DNA of 38,509 nucleotides from contig JAENWR010000026.1 of the NCBI GenBank assembly GCA_016649895.1, forward strand, positions 1 to 38,509, given 5' to 3'. The position numbers and the translations under genes were made by a program. This document shows, in pieces, positions 1 to 7,369 of this stretch; position 1 is the first letter of the stretch, and the number at the start of each line of letters is the position of its first letter. The stretch is from Acidimicrobiia bacterium. Lineage in GTDB: Bacteria; Actinomycetota; Acidimicrobiia; Acidimicrobiales; SKKL01. Under the pieces are notes generated by a model. It was not told the DNA's origin and searched no databases. It was given only the letters and a program-made list of their open reading frames with translations.

Positions 1-1342
1 CGCCGAAGAAGCGCTGGCGGCTGATGAGCCAGTCGCCGTTGAGGCCGTTGACCCACGAGTCGTAGCGGGCCTTCATGTACGACGGATGCCAGGCGAGCTC
101 GGCGCCGCGGGCGAGGAGCGCATCGCGCAGCTCGGCGTCGCGGCCGCCGTTGCGGATGTACCACTGGCGGGTGGTGATGATCTCGAGGGGCTTGTCGCCC
201 TTCTCGAAGAACTTCACCGGGTGGGTGATCGACTTCGGCTCACCCAGCAGCTCGCCGGTCTCGGCGAGCATCTCGACCACCCTCTTCTGGGCGGAGAACA
301 CGGTGAGGCCGGCCAGCTCTGCGTAGCGCTCGGCGCCGGCGCCCTCGATGCCGTCGGGCGGTGTGGCGAGCACTCGGCCGTCGTGGCCGAGCATGGCCCG
401 CACCGGCAGGCTGAGCTCGCGCCACCAGGTGACGTCGGTGGTGTCGCCGAACGTGCAGATCATGGCGATGCCCGAGCCCTTGTCGGGGTCGGCCAGCTCG
501 TGGGCAACGACCGGCACCTCGACCCCGAACAACGGGGTGGTGACGGTGGTGCCGAAGAGGGGCTGGTAGCGACTGTCGTCGGGGTGGGCGACGAGGGCCA
601 CGCACGCGGCGAGCAGCTCGGGCCGGGTGGTCTCGATGACCACGTCGTCGGCGTCGGCGCGGTGGAAGGCGAGGCGGTGGTAGGCGCCCGGGCGCTCGCG
701 GTCCTCGAGCTCGGCCTGGGCGACGGCGGTGCGGAAGGTGACGTCCCACAGCGAGGGCGCATCCGACTGGTAGGCCTCGCCGCGGGCGAGGTTGCGGAGG
801 AACGCTCGCTGGGCGGCGCGCTGCGACCGCTCGCCGATGGTGGCGTAGGTGAGCGACCAGTCGACGCTGAGCCCCACCTTGCGCCAGACGTCCTCGAAGA
901 CCCGCTCGTCCTCTTCGGTGAGCTGCAGGCACAGCTCGACGAAGTTGGGGCGCGAGATCGGGATCTGGTCCTTGCCGGGCTCGGCGGGCGGCGTGAAGCC
1001 GGGGTCGTAGGGGAGCGACGGCTCGCACCGGACGCCGTAGTAGTTCTGCACCCGCCGCTCGGTGGGCAGGCCGTTGTCGTCCCAGCCCATCGGGTAGAAG
1101 ACGACGTCGCCCCGCATGCGGTGGTACCGAGCCAGCGTGTCGGTCTGGACGTATCCGAAGACCGAGCCCATGTGCAGCGAGCCGCTCACCGTCGGCGGCG
1201 GCGTGTCGATCGAGAAGATCTGCTCGCGGGTGGCGGTGCGGTCGAACCGGTAGGTGCCCTGGTCGTCCCATACACGGTCCCACCGCTCCTCGACTCCGTC
1301 GAGGGTCGGCTTCTTGGGCACCTGTCGGTCGGTCGCAGTCAC
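1..1342 (-). CDS. valS: Valyl-tRNA synthetase, N-terminal part (runs off left edge)
   Basis: This class Ia aminoacyl-tRNA synthetase charges tRNA-Val in the cytoplasm. The visible ~447 residues carry the ValS catalytic start PPPTVSGSLHMGS, the stretch MGWDDNGLPTERRVQ, the editing (CP1) region with ETTRPELL, and the post-editing segment WLISRQRFFG near the edge. The KMSKS loop and anticodon-binding domain lie outside the window. The GTG at 1342 was chosen because homology begins soon after it and the next gene upstream ends at 1375, leaving a 32-bp gap. The pair is probably co-transcribed with the GGDEF gene. Oddity: the HIGH signature reads HMGS, so its last histidine is serine. Family identity is very secure; the exact start is less so. 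Confidence 0.95.
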   Translation of the reverse strand, partial: MTATDRQVPKKPTLDGVEERWDRVWDDQGTYRFDRTATREQIFSIDTPPPTVSGSLHMGSVFGYVQTDTLARYHRMRGDVVFYPMGWDDNGLPTERRVQNYYGVRCEPSLPYDPGFTPPAEPGKDQIPISRPNFVELCLQLTEEDERVFEDVWRKVGLSVDWSLTYATIGERSQRAAQRAFLRNLARGEAYQSDAPSLWDVTFRTAVAQAELEDRERPGAYHRLAFHRADADDVVIETTRPELLAACVALVAHPDDSRYQPLFGTTVTTPLFGVEVPVVAHELADPDKGSGIAMICTFGDTTDVTWWRELSLPVRAMLGHDGRVLATPPDGIEGAGAERYAELAGLTVFSAQKRVVEMLAETGELLGEPKSITHPVKFFEKGDKPLEIITTRQWYIRNGGRDAELRDALLARGAELAWHPSYMKARYDSWVNGLNGDWLISRQRFFG

Positions 1343-1374
1343 CCGCCCAAGGCTACAAGCCACCCGGAGGACGG

Positions 1375-2367
1375 TCAGACGCCGTTCGTCTCCTCGCCGG
1401 CGACCACCACGCGGTTGGTTCCCGAGGCCTTGGCGATGGCGGCCGCGAGCTCGGCGGTCTCCACGATGCCCTCGATCGAGTCGGCCTGGTTCGAGTCCGA
1501 TACCCCGAAGCTCACGGTGAACCTCTGGACGTCGCCGCCGGCAAGCGCCAGCGCTTCGCGCACCCGTTCGAGCGCCTGGGCGGCGTCGATGGCCGAGGTG
1601 GCCGGGAACGCGACCCCGAAGACGTCGTGGTCGATGCGGCCGACCACGTCGCCGGGGCGGACGGCGGCCGACAGCACCTGTGCGAACAGCCTCAGCGCCC
1701 GGTCGCCGAGGTCGTGGCCGTGGTCGTCGTTGTACTGGGTGAAGTCGTCGAGGTCGCAGATGGCGAAGCTGAACGGAACCAGCGCGCCCACCAGGTCGCG
1801 GACCGCACGGTTGAGGCTGTTGCGGTTCAACAGCCCGGTGAGCGGGTCGGTGCGCGGGGCGTCGGCGCGACTGCCCACCCGCAACACGGCGAGTCGCATG
1901 GCCACGAGGTCGACGATGGACTCGACGCTGCCGATGGTGACGTCGTCGAGTGGACGGTCGGTCGGTCCGTGCCACTGCACGACCCCGAAGCGCTCCTCGG
2001 CGGTGGCGACGGCGCGGCACACCCCGCTCACCGGGGGCGACGAGGGCCGCAGGTGGGCGCACGCATCGAAGGCATCGCTGCGGACGGTCACCACCGGACC
2101 CTCCCGCCTGAACGCCACGCAGTCGTCGGGGTGCTCGCTCCAGTCGGGGATCACGTCGAGATGGCGCAGCGGCACGAACCGCACTTGCCCACGATCGCCG
2201 ATGGCGTCGCCCACCGCATCGTGCAGCACGCGCAGCACGTCGGTCTCGGAGATGGCGACGTGGATGGCGCGCCGCACCCGGTCCTCGAGCTGGACCCTGG
2301 CCATGAGGCGCGTGAGCAGCTCGTCCTTCTCCGACCGTCGCACCGTCCCATTATCGGCAGATGTCAC
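1375..2367 (-). CDS. GGDEF-domain protein with degenerate active site
   Basis: A 330-residue cytoplasmic protein with no obvious membrane segment. Residues ~20-165 look like a GAF-type sensory region, which is inference. Residues ~175-325 are a GGDEF fold: DPLTGLLNR opens it, followed by the metal/nucleotide segment FAICDLDDFTQYNDDHGHDLGD. The signature expected as RxGGDEF reads GRIDHDVFG, so the catalytic loop is lost. It is more likely a GTP/c-di-GMP binding or regulatory domain than an active diguanylate cyclase. It is divergent from cysS and 32 bp upstream of valS on the same strand. ATG 2367 was chosen as the first start after the divergent gap. Confidence 0.88.
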   Translation of the reverse strand: MTSADNGTVRRSEKDELLTRLMARVQLEDRVRRAIHVAISETDVLRVLHDAVGDAIGDRGQVRFVPLRHLDVIPDWSEHPDDCVAFRREGPVVTVRSDAFDACAHLRPSSPPVSGVCRAVATAEERFGVVQWHGPTDRPLDDVTIGSVESIVDLVAMRLAVLRVGSRADAPRTDPLTGLLNRNSLNRAVRDLVGALVPFSFAICDLDDFTQYNDDHGHDLGDRALRLFAQVLSAAVRPGDVVGRIDHDVFGVAFPATSAIDAAQALERVREALALAGGDVQRFTVSFGVSDSNQADSIEGIVETAELAAAIAKASGTNRVVVAGEETNGV

Positions 2368-2435
2368 CCCGGGTTGCGGGTTCGGGCAACAATCAGGTTC
2401 GGCTGGCTCAGCTGGTCGGCATTACCGTTGCTCGG

Positions 2436-3803
2436 GTGATCCACCTGTTCGACACCGCCAAGGGCGCCGTGGTGCCCCTCGAGACCCGCGAGCCTCAGAA
2501 GGTGTCGATGTACGTGTGCGGGCCCACCGTCGACGGTGCGCCGCACATCGGCCACGGCCGCATGACGTTGGTGTTCGATGTGCTGCGCCGGTACCTCGAG
2601 TGGTCGGGGTACGAGGTGCACCACGTCTCGAACGTCACCGACATCGACGACAAGATCATCAACCGCGCCGAGCGCGAGGGCCGTGAGCCCGCCGACGTCG
2701 CTCGCGAGTTCGAAGCGCTGTGGTGGGAGGGCATCGACGCCATCGGCGTGGCCCGTCCCCACGACGACCCGCACGCAACCGCCTGGGTCGGCCAGATGGT
2801 CGAGATGATCGGCGCGCTCGTCGAGCGCGGCGTCGCCTACGAGATCTCCGACGGCGTCTACCTCGAGGTGTCGAAGGTCGACGGCTACGGGCTCCTCGCC
2901 CGCCAGAGCCTCGACTCGCTCCAGGCCGGGGCACGGGTCGACGCCAACGGGGAGAAGCGCTCGCCGGTCGACTTCGTCCTGTGGAAGAAGTCGAAGCCCG
3001 GTGAGCCCACGTGGCCCTCGCCGTGGGGCGACGGGCGGCCGGGGTGGCACACCGAGTGCGTGGTGATGTCGCTCGGGCTGCTCGGCGACGGGTTCGACAT
3101 CCACGGCGGCGGCATCGACCTCACCTTCCCGCACCACGAGAACGAGAGGGCCCAGGCGGTGGCGCTCGGGCGGCCGTTCGCCCGCCACTGGATGCACAAC
3201 GGCTTCGTCGAGGTCGACGGCGAGAAGATGTCGAAGTCGCTCGGCAACTTCGCCAACCTCATCGACCTCGTGCGCTCCACCGACCCCCGGTCGTATCGCC
3301 TCCTCGTGCTGCAGTCGCACTACCGCTCGCCGATGGAGGTCACCAAGGACACCATTGCCCAGGCCCGTCAGGCCATCCACCGGCTCGACGCCTTCGCCCG
3401 CCGCACCGCCGACATCGACAGCTCGCCGGGTTCGGGCATCGAGCCCGACCCCGCCCTCATCTCGAAGTTCCGCGAGGTGATGGACGGCGACCTCAACACC
3501 GCAGGGGCGATGACGCTGGTCTTCCAGCTGGTGCGAACGGTGAACCAGTCGCTCGACATCGACGACCTCGCCGGGGCCGAGCCGGCCGTCGCCGCCGTGC
3601 GGTCGATGTGCCAGGCGCTCGGGCTCGAGCTGAACGACGAGCCCGAGGTCGTGCCCGACGACATCATCGCCATGGCCGAAGAGCGCGAGGCCGCTCGCGC
3701 CGCCCGCGACTTCGGCCGGGCCGACTCGCTCCGCGACGCCATCACCGGTGCCGGCTGGATCCTCGACGACTCGGCCGGGGGCACCACCATCCGCCGCGCC
3801 TGA
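2436..3803 (+). CDS. cysS: Cysteinyl-tRNA synthetase
   Basis: Cytoplasmic class Ia synthetase charging tRNA-Cys (455 residues from the chosen GTG; usual length 450-490). Visible motifs are MYVCGPTV with the first zinc cysteine (C28), HIGH at residues 37-40, the zinc-site stretch GWHTECVVMS and FPHHENERAQ, and KMSKSLGN. The C-terminal helical anticodon region includes the typical AREARDFGRADSLRD-like segment. The paralogue MshC (mycothiol synthesis) was considered, but the C-terminal extension and KMSKS fit CysS better. The frame opens earlier at ATG 2361, but that would overlap the divergent GGDEF start, and homology begins at VIHLFDT. No strong ribosome binding site is visible. Confidence 0.94.
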   Translation: MIHLFDTAKGAVVPLETREPQKVSMYVCGPTVDGAPHIGHGRMTLVFDVLRRYLEWSGYEVHHVSNVTDIDDKIINRAEREGREPADVAREFEALWWEGIDAIGVARPHDDPHATAWVGQMVEMIGALVERGVAYEISDGVYLEVSKVDGYGLLARQSLDSLQAGARVDANGEKRSPVDFVLWKKSKPGEPTWPSPWGDGRPGWHTECVVMSLGLLGDGFDIHGGGIDLTFPHHENERAQAVALGRPFARHWMHNGFVEVDGEKMSKSLGNFANLIDLVRSTDPRSYRLLVLQSHYRSPMEVTKDTIAQARQAIHRLDAFARRTADIDSSPGSGIEPDPALISKFREVMDGDLNTAGAMTLVFQLVRTVNQSLDIDDLAGAEPAVAAVRSMCQALGLELNDEPEVVPDDIIAMAEEREAARAARDFGRADSLRDAITGAGWILDDSAGGTTIRRA

Positions 3804-3914
3804 CGCTCCGCGCCCCCGAACTCCCCGAAATCCTGCGGCTGCGTGTCGTGGCGTGACACAGATCCGCGCAACTTCGCCAAGGGTGGCCTCAGCCGTATTT
3901 CGCCGACAGGTGCC

Positions 3915-4208
3915 TTACGGGTGTGGGAACACCGCTTCGATCCGGGGCCCGGCCGAGGTCCAGAAGACCTTGACCGGTGTCTGACCCGGTACGGCGAGAC
4001 GCAGCACGATGCCCTGGGCTGTCTGGACGGCAGACGACATCGACTGTGCCCTCCCCGGCTGTGTGAAGATCAGTTCGCAGACCGTGAGGATGTCGTTGTA
4101 GAGGGTGGGGTCTGAGTTCGCCAACGCGTCGAGTTGCTCGTCGGCGACAGCTGAATACGAATCGCCGGGTTGGTCGGGTGGATCGGCTTCGTCGGCCCGC
4201 TCGTTCAC
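3915..4208 (-). CDS. Putative RelE/ParE-like toxin
   Basis: A 97-residue small protein, second gene of a two-gene cassette. After ~20 variable residues comes a region resembling RelE/ParE plasmid-stabilisation toxins: an N-terminal helix (ADEQLDALANSDPTLYNDILTV) and a C-terminal beta-rich part (IVLRLAVPGQ, VKVFWTSAGPRIEAVF). Its ATG overlaps the upstream antitoxin stop as ATGA, typical of translational coupling. Function is inferred from size, fold pattern and neighbour. Members of this fold inhibit translation or gyrase, but the catalytic residues are too variable to assign a mechanism here. Confidence 0.55.
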   Translation of the reverse strand: MNERADEADPPDQPGDSYSAVADEQLDALANSDPTLYNDILTVCELIFTQPGRAQSMSSAVQTAQGIVLRLAVPGQTPVKVFWTSAGPRIEAVFPHP

Positions 4209-4429
4209 TCGGCGCGGATCCGCCGCCGACGGACCGTCGGGGCTGCAGCCGCCCGACCGAGCAGCTCACGGAGCTCAGCGCTCTCGTCGTGTTCGTGCTG
4301 CGCTTCGCTGACAACTCGCGCTGGTTGGAGGAGGATGCTTCCGTCTGCGTTCTCTTGGAGCAGGAACTTCCGCTTCGGGTGCCCGGGAAGCACGACTCGG
4401 CTTCGGGCATCGGTTTCGACCATCGTCAT
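4205..4429 (-). CDS. Putative AbrB/MazE-like antitoxin
   Basis: A 74-residue protein whose first ~40 residues follow the swapped-hairpin AbrB pattern: DARSRVVLPG, then a gap, then ENADGSILLQPA. The usual segment between the two strands is shortened. The C-terminus is charged and probably binds the partner toxin. ATG 4429 is preceded by GGAGGT (4435-4440), a good ribosome binding site. The stop overlaps the toxin start by 4 bp. Such antitoxins bind the operator upstream and neutralise the toxin; that role here is inference from arrangement and motif. Confidence 0.6.
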   Translation of the reverse strand: MTMVETDARSRVVLPGHPKRKFLLQENADGSILLQPARVVSEAQHEHDESAELRELLGRAAAAPTVRRRRIRAE

Positions 4430-4517
4430 GTCACTACCTCCGTTGCCACCATACCGGGGCGTCCCTCCAGGGGCAAGTGGGCACATGGGCATTTCGTCAG
4501 GGCGGGGTACGAATGTG

Positions 4518-5309
4518 CTACTTCGGGCGGCGGACCCGGATGAGGACCTCTTGGGCCACCGACGCGATGTGGGTGCCGTCGACCGAGAAGAACGCACCGC
4601 GGGCGAGCCCCCGCCCGTCGGCGATGCCTGCCACGTCGACGTCCTCGAGCCGCCACTCGTCGGCGCGGAACGGTCGGTGGAACCACACGGCGTGGTCGAG
4701 GCTGACGCCGGAGAGGCCGCTGGTCGCGTGGTCGGATGATCGTCGCTCGGGGTGCGACGCGCCCACGGGCTCGGCGGGAAGGTCGTCGGAGCTGTAGGCC
4801 AGGCCGCAGGCATGCAGCAGGGGGTCGTCGCGGAGGTCGCCGTTGATGCGGATCCAGGCCTGCTCGCGGTGTGGCTCGTTCGGGCTGGCGACCGATCGTC
4901 GGTCGTAGAGGTCGGTCCACGAATCGGGTTCGAGACCATCGGGACCCGGGACGTCCGGCATCGAGACCACCTGGACCTCGGCCGACGCCTCCGCTCGCTT
5001 GAACGAGGCGATCATGGTGAGGATGGCACCGTTCGACTGGCGGGCGACGACCTGGCGGGTGGCGAACGATCGACCGTTGCGGAGCCGGTCGACCTCGAAT
5101 CGGATCGGCTCTGAGTGATCGCCGGGGCGGATGTAGTAGGCGTGCAGCGAGTGGGGCACGAAACCGGAGTCGACGGTGAGGCCACCGGCCCGCAGGGCCT
5201 GGGCGACGATCTGGCCGCCGAACAGGCCTCCCCATGGGTAGGAGGGGCCGGCACCGACGTACGTGTCGGGTCCATGCGGCTCGAGAGCCATCATCTCGAT
5301 GAAGTCCAT
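4518..5309 (-). CDS. tesB: Acyl-CoA thioesterase II (TesB-like)
   Basis: A 263-residue double-hotdog thioesterase that hydrolyses acyl-CoA to free acid and CoA. The N-terminal hotdog shows YPWGGLFGGQIVAQALRA and the conserved RPGDHSEPIRFEVDRLRNGRSFATRQV block. The C-terminal hotdog shows SLDHAVWFHRPFRADEW, the hallmark of the TesB family. The frame opens at 5357, but ATG 5309 (MDFIEMMALE) is where family similarity begins. It stands alone, divergent from the stress gene at 5653. A perfect inverted repeat at 5383-5395 lies ~75 bp upstream and could be an operator. Confidence 0.9.
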   Translation of the reverse strand: MDFIEMMALEPHGPDTYVGAGPSYPWGGLFGGQIVAQALRAGGLTVDSGFVPHSLHAYYIRPGDHSEPIRFEVDRLRNGRSFATRQVVARQSNGAILTMIASFKRAEASAEVQVVSMPDVPGPDGLEPDSWTDLYDRRSVASPNEPHREQAWIRINGDLRDDPLLHACGLAYSSDDLPAEPVGASHPERRSSDHATSGLSGVSLDHAVWFHRPFRADEWRLEDVDVAGIADGRGLARGAFFSVDGTHIASVAQEVLIRVRRPK

Positions 5310-5382
5310 GCATGCAGTCTCGCCGTTCGGGACCGCGTCGCCGACCACATGACACAAATCACCGGACGGGTTCGAATCGTTG

Positions 5383-5395
5383 CGTTACTGTAACG
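5383..5395. promoter_or_regulatory. 13-bp perfect inverted repeat upstream of tesB
   Basis: The sequence CGTTACTGTAACG is two perfect 6-bp arms around a central T, and a further GTAAC half-site follows at ~5401-5405. GTTAC/GTAAC arms occur in operators of many TetR and GntR regulators of lipid metabolism. The site sits ~75 bp upstream of the thioesterase start in the divergent gap. The regulator is unknown and not encoded nearby. Confidence 0.4.
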
Positions 5396-5422
5396 TGTCC
5401 GTAACACCCCTGAGATTGGCCC

Positions 5423-5622
5423 GTGGGCGGGTCGTGGAGAACAAAAGTGGCTTGGTTGGTCGGGATGATCATCGCATTAGGCGCCGGAACGCTGGGCGTT
5501 CTCCTCAGTCGGGTGGAGCGGGTACGGATCTCTTCCCCCTCGGCTTCCGACCTGCCGAGCGCCGTCGACCAGGTCGCGGATGACGCGGATGTGTCGTTTG
5601 GATGTCGCCAGGCCGGGTAGCT
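5423..5622 (+). CDS. Possible small membrane protein (weak)
   Basis: A GTG-started frame of ~65 codons within the otherwise empty 343-bp gap between tesB (5309) and the CsbD gene (5653). It contains one strongly hydrophobic stretch (VAWLVGMIIALGAGTLGVLL) followed by a polar tail. I do not recognise the family, there is no clear ribosome binding site, and its 3' end overlaps the predicted promoter of the next gene. It may be a chance frame. Confidence 0.2.
5596..5619 (+). promoter_or_regulatory. SigB/SigF-type promoter for the CsbD gene
   Basis: GTTT at 5596-5599, a 15-bp spacer, then GGGTA at 5615-5619. This matches the consensus used by SigB/SigF-group sigma factors (GTTT-N15-GGGTA). It lies 34 bp before the CsbD start codon, leaving room for a start site near 5626 and the AGGAGGA ribosome binding site at 5641. 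CsbD family genes are known general-stress genes, so site and gene agree. Confidence 0.6.
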
Positions 5623-5652
5623 CGGCGGGAGCACCCACCGAGGAGGACTCCC

Positions 5653-5823
5653 ATGGGCAGCAACACCGACGATCTCAAGGGCCGGGCCAAGGAAGCAGCT
5701 GGCGCCGCCACCGACGACGACGAGTTGCGCAACGAAGGCAAGGCCGATCAGGCCGGTGCCAAGGTCAAGAACATGGCGAACGACGCCGTCGACAAGGTCA
5801 AGGGCGTCGTCAACAAGGACTGA
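5653..5823 (+). CDS. CsbD family general stress protein
   Basis: A 56-residue, highly charged, helical protein. The opening MGSNTDDLKGRAKEAAGAATDDDELRNEGKADQA is the diagnostic CsbD pattern (KGxxKExxGxxxxDxxLxxxGKxDQ). The tail KVKNMANDAVDKVKGVVNK is amphipathic. AGGAGGA at 5641-5647 precedes the ATG by 5 bp. CsbD is induced by general stress sigma factors in several Gram-positives; its molecular function is unknown. A matching stress-type promoter lies just upstream, and the gene stands alone. Confidence 0.92.
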   Translation: MGSNTDDLKGRAKEAAGAATDDDELRNEGKADQAGAKVKNMANDAVDKVKGVVNKD

Positions 5824-5874
5824 CCGCCTGGCCCGTGCACGAGCCCGCCCGATGATCCGGGCGGCTTCGTCGCG

Positions 5875-7275
5875 TCAGGCCCCGACGTTGGTCGGCGGGG
5901 CCCCTGTCGTGTCGGCAACCGGCTCGTCGGCCATTCGTGCCCCGATGGCCTCGATGAGCGGAGCGGCCTTGGCGCGGCACTCGTCGAGCTCGGCTTGGGG
6001 GTCCGACTCGGCGACGATGCCGCCGCCGACGCCGAGCCACACGGCGGGACCGTCCACCTCGAAGGAGCGGATGCCCACGTTCCACTCGGCGCCGGCCACC
6101 GGGCTCGCCATCCCGATGCACCCCGTGTAGACCTCTCGCCCGGTCGCCTCGACCTCGGAGATGACCTCCATCGACCGCACCTTCGGCGCCCCCGTCACCG
6201 AACCGGGTGGGAAGGCTGCTCGCAGCAGGCCGCCGTCGCCCACGTCGGGGCGGAGCCGCCCCGTCACCTCCGACGCGAGGTGCCACAGCCCGGGGTGCGC
6301 CTCGATGGTGAACAGCTCGGGGACCTCCACCGAGCCGGGGATGCACACGCGACCGAGGTCGTTGCGCATCAGGTCGACGATCATCACGTTCTCGGCCCGC
6401 TCCTTTGCCGACGCGAGCAGCTCGGCACGCGCCGAGGCGTCAGCATCTGCATCACCGCTGCGGCGCCGGGTGCCCTTGATGGGCCGCGTCGTCACCCGGT
6501 CGTGCTCACGGCGCAAGAACTGCTCGGGCGACAAGCTCACCACGGCACGGCCGTGGCCAAGATCGAGGAACGCCGCGTACGGCGGGTCGAGGACGGACGC
6601 TCCGGCGACGAACAGGTCGAGGGCGTCCCCCTCCAGGGTGGCGTCGAGCCGTCGGCACACGTTGGCTTGGTAGATGTCGCCGGCCTCGATGAGGTCGATC
6701 GTTCGCCGCACCGCTGCTCGGTGGGCGGCGGGCCCGGGTGTCGCGACGAACTCTGAACAGCCGACGGGATGCGGCGGGGGAGATGCAGAGGCGAGCCGCT
6801 CGGCGAGGAGCATCCGGCGGGCGGCGAGTGCCTCGGCGCGCTCTTCGGTCCAGAGCGCCTCGAACCACCAGCCGGAGTCGGGGTCGAAGCGGATGACGTG
6901 GTCGTGCCACGCCAACCACCAGTCGGGCAGGGGACGGGGCCGGGACGGCCCGTGGGGGAGGTCCTCGACGAGGTGACCGGCCCGGTAGCCGAGGTAGCCG
7001 ACCCACCCCCCGCCGACGTGCGGCATCGCACCGACATCGGCGCTCGCCTCGAGGGCGGTTCGGGCGTCGAGCGTGTCGAACGGATCGGCGCCGCCAGGGC
7101 CGGCCACCACGTGCAGCGGCTCCGAGCCGAGGATGGCGCCACCGCCGAGCCAGGTGCCGCTGAGGGCGAACGGGTGGGCGTCGGAGCGCAGGGTCCTGAG
7201 AGCCTCGAGAGGGGTGAGCGTCGACTCGAGTCGCTCTCGGACAGAGCGCGCCGCGCCGGGGATGGGGGCCACCAC
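5875..7275 (-). CDS. pabB: Aminodeoxychorismate synthase component I-like (chorismate-binding) enzyme
   Basis: About 466 residues. The C-terminal chorismate-binding domain is complete: AGDIYQANVCRRL, RPIKGTRRR, ERAENVMIVDLMRNDLGRVC, LFTIEAHPGLWHLASEVTG, PPGSVTGAPKVRSMEVI and GVGGGIVAESDP. The N-terminal half resembles PabB/TrpE N-domains (GGGWVGYLGY). PabB makes 4-amino-4-deoxychorismate for folate; TrpE is the close alternative, and the PIKGTR lysine favours PabB. No amidotransferase (pabA) or lyase (pabC) gene is adjacent. The frame extends upstream to 7632, but the divergent lipoprotein occupies that strand, so GTG 7275 (or 7272) was chosen. Confidence 0.85.
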   Translation of the reverse strand: MVAPIPGAARSVRERLESTLTPLEALRTLRSDAHPFALSGTWLGGGAILGSEPLHVVAGPGGADPFDTLDARTALEASADVGAMPHVGGGWVGYLGYRAGHLVEDLPHGPSRPRPLPDWWLAWHDHVIRFDPDSGWWFEALWTEERAEALAARRMLLAERLASASPPPHPVGCSEFVATPGPAAHRAAVRRTIDLIEAGDIYQANVCRRLDATLEGDALDLFVAGASVLDPPYAAFLDLGHGRAVVSLSPEQFLRREHDRVTTRPIKGTRRRSGDADADASARAELLASAKERAENVMIVDLMRNDLGRVCIPGSVEVPELFTIEAHPGLWHLASEVTGRLRPDVGDGGLLRAAFPPGSVTGAPKVRSMEVISEVEATGREVYTGCIGMASPVAGAEWNVGIRSFEVDGPAVWLGVGGGIVAESDPQAELDECRAKAAPLIEAIGARMADEPVADTTGAPPTNVGA

Positions 7276-7369
7276 GACCGACAGCCTAGAGATCGGGAAC
7301 CGGCGGCCGTTCCGGTTCGTCGAACATGGTGCCGGAGACGCCGGCACCGCCCCGACGATGGAGCCAGAG

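Noticed and set aside
86-2686. Very long open frame on the plus strand across valS and the GGDEF gene
   Set aside because: It is antisense to two genes with clear catalytic motifs; its predicted protein is low-complexity Ala/Gly/Val/Arg typical of high-GC shadow frames.
2436-3803. MshC (mycothiol ligase) instead of CysS
   Set aside because: The length, KMSKS loop and C-terminal anticodon-binding helices fit CysS better; MshC normally lacks the full C-terminal domain.
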